Source of the DNA: Hyperoodon ampullatus
Lineage: Eukaryota > Chordata > Mammalia > Artiodactyla > Ziphiidae
Direction of reading: 5' to 3'
Assembly: GCA_949752795.1 (NCBI GenBank)
Contig: OX457074.1
Coordinates: forward strand, 31,419,980 to 31,483,979
DNA: 64,000 nucleotides
Positions 59,763-64,000 of the stretch are shown here, piece by piece (position 1 is the stretch's first letter; each line of letters opens with the position of its first letter). The translations under genes were made by a program, and so were the position numbers. The notes beneath the pieces are model-generated. The model was not told the origin of the DNA, did not search any database, and saw only the letters and a list, made by a program, of their open reading frames with translations.

Positions 59763-60209
59763 TAAATATGGGAAATAGAGCCTCTCAAACACAGAAACAA
59801 GGGGCATCAAAAAGCCAGCCTCTGGCTAACACCTCAGCCAGGTTTATACATGCAAGTACCTACATAACTGGGAAAATTATACTAAAGGAGATCTTAACAT
59901 AAAATGGCCAAATTGGGGTTCTTCTGCTATCCCAAAATTGCTGTTTTGTGCACAGAATTAGAAAAAGCCGCCGTAAGATCAAACAGATTGCATGGAATGC
60001 TTACTTTGATTGGTGTCTAGAAGCTTCTAAATAGGCTGCTGGCCCTCTGTCTCTGACTCCGTCTCTCCCTCTGCTCCTCCCACGTGGCCTCTTCTATCTG
60101 AATGGTCCAGATGCCATCTCCTTTTTCTCTCCCAACTCTTCTGCCTCTTGCTGCTGCCCTCTCCCCAGCAAAGGAGGACTAAAAAATCAGAATTGATTAT
60201 AGCTCCTTT

Positions 60210-60541
60210 TAAAAATAAATTTATTTATTTATTTATTTTTGGCTGCATTGGGTCTTTGATGCTGTGCGCGGGCTTTTCTCTAGTTGCAGCGAGTGAGGGC
60301 TACTCTTCGTTGCGGTACACGGGCGTCTCACTGCAGTGGCTTCTCTTGTTGCGGAGCGTGGGCTCTAGGCACACAAGCTTCAGTAGTTGTGGCTCGCGGG
60401 CTCTAGAGTGCAGGCTCAGTAGCCGTGGCACATGGGCTTAGTTGCTCCGTGGCATGTGGGATCTTCCCGGACCAGGGCTCAAACCCATGTCCCCTGCATT
60501 GGCAGGCGGATTCTTAACCACTGCACCACCAGGGAAGCCCT
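60210..60541 (-). repeat. CHR-type SINE, long form, in ERV copy 2
   Basis: (TTTA)n and 'ttggctgcattgggtctttg' to 'accaccagggaagccc'. TSD 'atagctccttttaa' / 'acagctccctttaa'. Confidence 0.9.
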
Positions 60542-60599
60542 ACAGCTCCCTTTAAGGAGAAACTCATTACAGGGAGAGGTGAACCGTCGTTGGTGCTTA

Positions 60600-61480
60600 C
60601 GTACACACCCTGAACCCAAGTAGAACTTAGAGTTTTGGCTAAGGAATTTCCCGATCCAAGTCAGAATTCATTGGGATTTGCTAAGGAATTTGAATTAACC
60701 ATCCGGACCTACAAGCCCGGGTTTCCAGATCTATATCAATTAATACAGCTGTTGGTTTCTGAAAGCCAAGCAAGGGAATGGATAGGGAAGGCAGGATGGA
60801 AACGCCCCTTAATGGATTTTGAATCACATAGTCCAGAGGCTTGCACTGAATACAAGGAATTAGCTCAGAAATTACTCGAATTTATCCCAGAGCTTTTTCC
60901 AAAAACCGTAGACTGGACAGAGATTCAACAGTGCAAGCAAAGATCGGATGAATGAATTCTGGACTATTAGGGAAGGTTTGAGGGGAAAAAAAAAAACTTT
61001 TAAGCAACATTCTGGCTTGACACCTGAATCATTCTCTAACCACCAAGATGATCCTCTGCTTAACTCTGCCTTTTTAGAAGGCTTAGATGAGGATTTATCT
61101 ACTCTAGTCAAAAACACAATCTAGGTTGGTCCATGTTACATACAAACACCTTTGATACACTGGCTGACCAACCTTTGAAGACAATTAAAAAAAAAAAAGG
61201 AAAGAAAGAAAAGGGAGTATCTACGAAAATTATGAACCTTCAACTGTGCCAATTAAGTACACAATGCCAGTCAAAGGTTAACCAACCCCTGTTTAATTCC
61301 CAACCAGTAGAGAAAGCTAGCTTGAAGGAAATAAAATCTCTTCAGAATTCTGACCCTGAGGGAATGAGTTCTACTAGGAAAGCCTGATTTTCTCTCCCTG
61401 TGCCTTGAGACCAGAGCTCTCAGGATCACTTACCTTATCTAGACCGTCTCTAATTCCTGAGACTGAGGGATAAAAAGGAC
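60600..61480 (+). pseudogene. ERV copy 2 gag (capsid-like) remnant
   Basis: A 106-codon open stretch (60635-60955) reads like a retroviral capsid: REWIGKAGWKRPLMDFESHS in a helical, tryptophan-containing context. It ends at TGA. Further capsid-like pieces follow in other frames to 61130, then a lysine-rich open stretch (61133-61387). Multiple stops and an A-run indel show that it is inactive. It is gag-like by pattern, not by search. Confidence 0.55.
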
Positions 61481-61539
61481 AAAAAAAAAAAAACTTCAAA
61501 TTTTTTTCTTATTCCAAGTGTTGTTTATAAACTAGTGAG

Positions 61540-62048
61540 TTTTATATTGTAATATCTGATTCATGACTAAGTTTAGAAAATGCAGCTAGATTTCTTGTTG
61601 TGTCTGTCTGGATATATGATGTCTTAGTATGTGTCTTTGTCTTTGGTTAATATTGCTGTGGTTAATTTGTAAATGAGCTCTATTTAATTGGCTTGAAGAA
61701 AAGTAAGTGCTTACAAATCAAACAATCCTAAATGCAAGAGAAATTAAGCTAAATGAATTTCAGGTTCACGTGAACTGGGAAATAGTATTAAATTAATACC
61801 TGGTATTAATGTTTGTTTGTTGATCTAATTAATATAGACATGTCTTTAGAGTCATCAACATTAAGTATAATACTTTATTGTGCCTCAGTTTAGTATACGC
61901 TAAATAAAATCTTGTTATATCTGTTACAAATTTGTCAGCAAGGAAAGTAATTTGATGTGAAAAAACTTTTAAGGAAAGAAAATATAAATGAGAAAAGAGC
62001 TTTTAGATAAACTCTATTAAGAATAATTATGCTTTAGGAATGTCCATC
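61540..62048 (+). other. AT-rich ERV internal segment shared with copy 1
   Basis: It parallels 35950-37200: 'ctgattcatg', 'gagctct(a/g)tttaa', 'gcaaggaaagtaa', 'aaacttttaaggaa' and 'aaactctat'. The similarity resumes after the NPM1 retrocopy at 63558-64000. No coding potential in either copy. Confidence 0.7.
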
Positions 62049-63557
62049 TAAAATAGTCTCTGCACCTGGTGTGATTCCGACCTGTGCACCTGTTCCCTGG
62101 AGCAGTAGTCTTTTTTCTCCGTCTGCCTTCTCTCCCACCTAAGTGCATGCCACCAACCCATGGAAGATTCGATGGACGTGGACATGAGCCCCCTGAGGCC
62201 CCAGAACTATCTTTTCTGTTGTGAACTAAAGGCCGACAAAGATTATCACTTTAAGGTGGATCAGGATGAAAATGGGCACAGTTATCTTTAAGAACGGTCA
62301 GTTTAGGGGCTGGCGCAAAGGATGAACTGCACATTGTCGAAGCAGAGGTGATGAATTATGAAGGCAGTCCAATCAAAGTACCACTGGCAACTTTGAAAAT
62401 TTCTGTGCAGCCAACGGATTCCCTTGGGGGCTTTGAAATAACACCACCTGTGGTCTGATGGTTGAAGTGTGGTTCAGGGCCTGTGCATATTAGTGGACAG
62501 CACTTAGTAGCTGTGGAGGAAGATGCAGAGTCAGAAGACAAAGAGGAGGAGGATGTGACACTCCTAAGTATATCTGGAAAGCGTTCTGCCCCTGGAAGTG
62601 GTAGCAAACTTCCACAGAAAAAAGTAAAACTTGCTGCTGATGAAGACGAAGATGATGATGAAGATGACAATGATGATGATGACTTTGATGATGAGGAAGC
62701 TGAAGAAAAAGCTCCAGTAAAGAAATCTGTATGAGATACTCCAGCCAAAAGTTAACAAAAATCAAACCAGAATGGAAAAGACTCAAAACCATCAACACCA
62801 AGATCAAAAGGTCAAGAATCCTTCAAAAAACAGGAAAAAACTCCTAAAACACCGAAAGGACCTAGCTCTTAGAAGACATTAAAGCAAAAATGCAAGCAAG
62901 TATAGAAAAGGGGGGTTCCCTTCCCAAAGTGGAAGCCAAATTCATCAACTATGTGAAGAACTGTTTCCGGATGACTGACCAGGAGGCTATTCAAGATCTC
63001 TGGCAGTGGAGGAAGTCTCTTTAAGAAAATAGTTTAAACAGTTTTTAAAAATTTCCCATCTTATTTCACTTCTGTAACAGTTGCTATCTGGCTGTCCTTT
63101 TTATAGTGCAGAGTGAGAACTTTCCCTACTGTGTCTGATAGATGTCCCGGTTCCATTGCCAAGAATGTGTTGTCCAAAATGCCTGTTTAGTTTTTAAAGA
63201 TGGAACTCCACCCTTTGCTTGGTTTTAAGTATGTATGGAATGTTATGATAGGACACAGTAGTAGTGGTGGTCAGACAAATAGAAATGGTGGGGAGACCAA
63301 AATATACATGTGAAATAAACTCAGGTTTTGTTTTCTGTTTTTTTTTCTCTCCAGGCCCGTCCATGCTCGGCCCCCGGCCCCAGATTCCACTCGCTGCTCA
63401 GAGGGATGTGGCCCCGGAGGCTTCAAGGCCCGGGGCCCATGGGCCCCTGGGCATCCCCCTGCCCGCCCCTGCGGAGCTAAGTGCAGCTCAGCCGGGGCCC
63501 TGGCCGGCCTAAACTCAGTATTTTAATTAAAAAATAAAATAAGATAAAATAGTCTCT
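62049..63557 (+). pseudogene. NPM1P: NPM1 processed pseudogene (full-length retrocopy)
   Basis: An intronless copy of nucleophosmin mRNA. The 5' UTR ('gtgtgattccgacctg', 'cctaagtgcatgccacc') starts at 62062. ATG is at 62160 and is followed by a recognisable [19 protein letters not shown]. The acidic tracts are at 62515-62720, the basic C-terminal WRKSL lies before TAA near 63022, and the 3' UTR runs to 'ttttaattaaaaaataaaat'. It is inactivated by a frameshift after about 40 codons, an in-frame TGA near 62457 and further stops. TSD 'taaaatagtctct' (62049-62061 and 63545-63557), with the L1-type target CT|AAAA, shows L1-mediated insertion into the ERV. Parent NPM1 is a nucleolar histone chaperone and ribosome-assembly factor. 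This copy encodes no intact product. Confidence 0.95.
63325..63509 (-). mobile_element. Unidentified 185-bp GC-rich insertion in the NPM1 retrocopy
   Basis: The NPM1 3' UTR is interrupted between two copies of 'taaactcag' (63316-63324 and 63510-63518). The insert begins with a T-rich tract, which is an A-rich tail on the minus strand, followed by about 155 GC-rich bases of unknown origin. It is most simply a 5'-truncated retrotransposed RNA in antisense orientation. On the plus strand the T-tract ending 'ctctccag' also resembles a splice acceptor. Confidence 0.7.
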
Positions 63558-64000
63558 CCGGATTCTGGTAACTTGAAATTCTAGAGCTGTGCTAAATTAA
63601 GTGACGGAAGCTTATTGAATAGCTAGCATTCCCAAATAAAATAATATACCAAAACATTAATTACTGAACATTGGCTTCCTTTTACAGAGAAACAAAAGGT
63701 ATTTAGGACTATTAATGAATATGTTTGGTGTCACGTTCTCTAAAGAAAGCAAATATTTTTTAGAAAATATCACTGGTATTTATGTTCACCAATCTACAGA
63801 ATGCCAATGTAAAGGACAGTTCATAATTGCTTACTTTTTAGTTTTCACAAGAAATTAAGGTTTTAAGAGCTGAGGATTCTAATTTAAACATGTAATTAAA
63901 GCTAATAGAAATAATAAAGGAAACATTTCAGTCTACAGTAGGAAAGTAGGGTGTGTGTTTCCAGTAAAGAAGGGATGAAGAATGGAATTACATTTTATTA

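Larger units (their letters stand above)
58100..64000 (+). mobile_element. Degraded ERV, copy 2 (5' part; continues beyond the window)
   Basis: LTR-like sequence ends '...agttgaca' at 58759. A tRNA-Arg-type primer-binding site follows at 58767-58785, then a leader with a 30-bp tandem repeat, gag remnants (about 60600-61480) and an AT-rich non-coding segment. From about 61540 this segment parallels ERV copy 1 (35950-37900). It is interrupted by three CHR SINEs and an NPM1 retrocopy. All frames are broken. The left LTR boundary is not defined, and the 3' LTR would lie beyond 64000. Confidence 0.7.

Noticed and set aside
10515..60541. tRNA genes suggested by A/B-box-like motifs
   Set aside because: All such motifs lie in tRNA-derived SINE heads. 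None folds with a plausible anticodon arm and acceptor pairing.
62356..62748. 130-codon serine-rich minus-strand frame
   Set aside because: It is the antisense of the GAT/GAA-rich acidic tract of the NPM1 pseudogene.
1..64000. CRISPR arrays, operons, riboswitches, bacterial mobile elements
   Set aside because: The window is vertebrate chromosomal DNA. The only regularly spaced repeats are the ERV leader repeat and simple repeats.

Overview
The window is nuclear DNA from a cetacean. The evidence is a dense population of tRNA-derived CHR-type SINEs, whose sense copies open with a 'cttccctggtgg' head, carry a 'ggttcgagccc'-like B box and have A-rich or (AAAT)n tails. They sit among mammalian L1, MaLR, ERV and MIR repeats and two mammalian protein genes in the order known from human 17p11.2. 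I cannot decide the species. Several SINEs still have near-perfect target-site duplications (TSDs), so many are fairly recent insertions.

Layout. 1-6.4 kb: the end of SMCR8 (+ strand): the 3' part of its last intron, the terminal coding exon (2296-2749) and a long 3' UTR with a poly(A) signal at 6397. 6.2-29.6 kb: the whole of SHMT1 (- strand). All 11 coding exons (2-12) can be placed base by base with GT-AG junctions. They add up to exactly 1455 nt (484 residues plus stop) with no frame error, and the PLP lysine falls at residue 257. The likely non-coding first exon lies in a CpG island at 29.0-29.9 kb. SMCR8 and SHMT1 converge tail to tail, and their 3' UTRs probably overlap by about 0.2 kb.

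30-64 kb: no functional gene that I recognise. This is a repeat-rich intergenic region. It holds several solo LTRs, a Tigger-like MITE, and a degraded ERV with both LTRs (32.25-39.83 kb, gag zinc knuckle, protease and RT remnants). It also holds L1 fragments in both orientations, a Tigger transposase fragment, three MaLR LTRs and a second ERV (about 58.1 kb to beyond the window end). The two ERVs share a tRNA-Arg-type primer-binding site and a long AT-rich internal segment. The second ERV is interrupted by a full-length NPM1 processed pseudogene (62.06-63.54 kb), whose 3' end is split by a 185-bp GC-rich insertion I cannot identify.

Functionally, SMCR8 (C9orf72 complex, autophagy and Rab/Arf regulation) and SHMT1 (cytosolic one-carbon metabolism) are unrelated. 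Their link is positional, through the convergent 3' ends. I found no new biochemical system here. The points worth a second look are structural: nested and composite retrotransposition events, a perfect 51-bp intronic tandem duplication, a palindrome in an LTR, and ERV sequence in sense orientation just inside SHMT1 intron 1.
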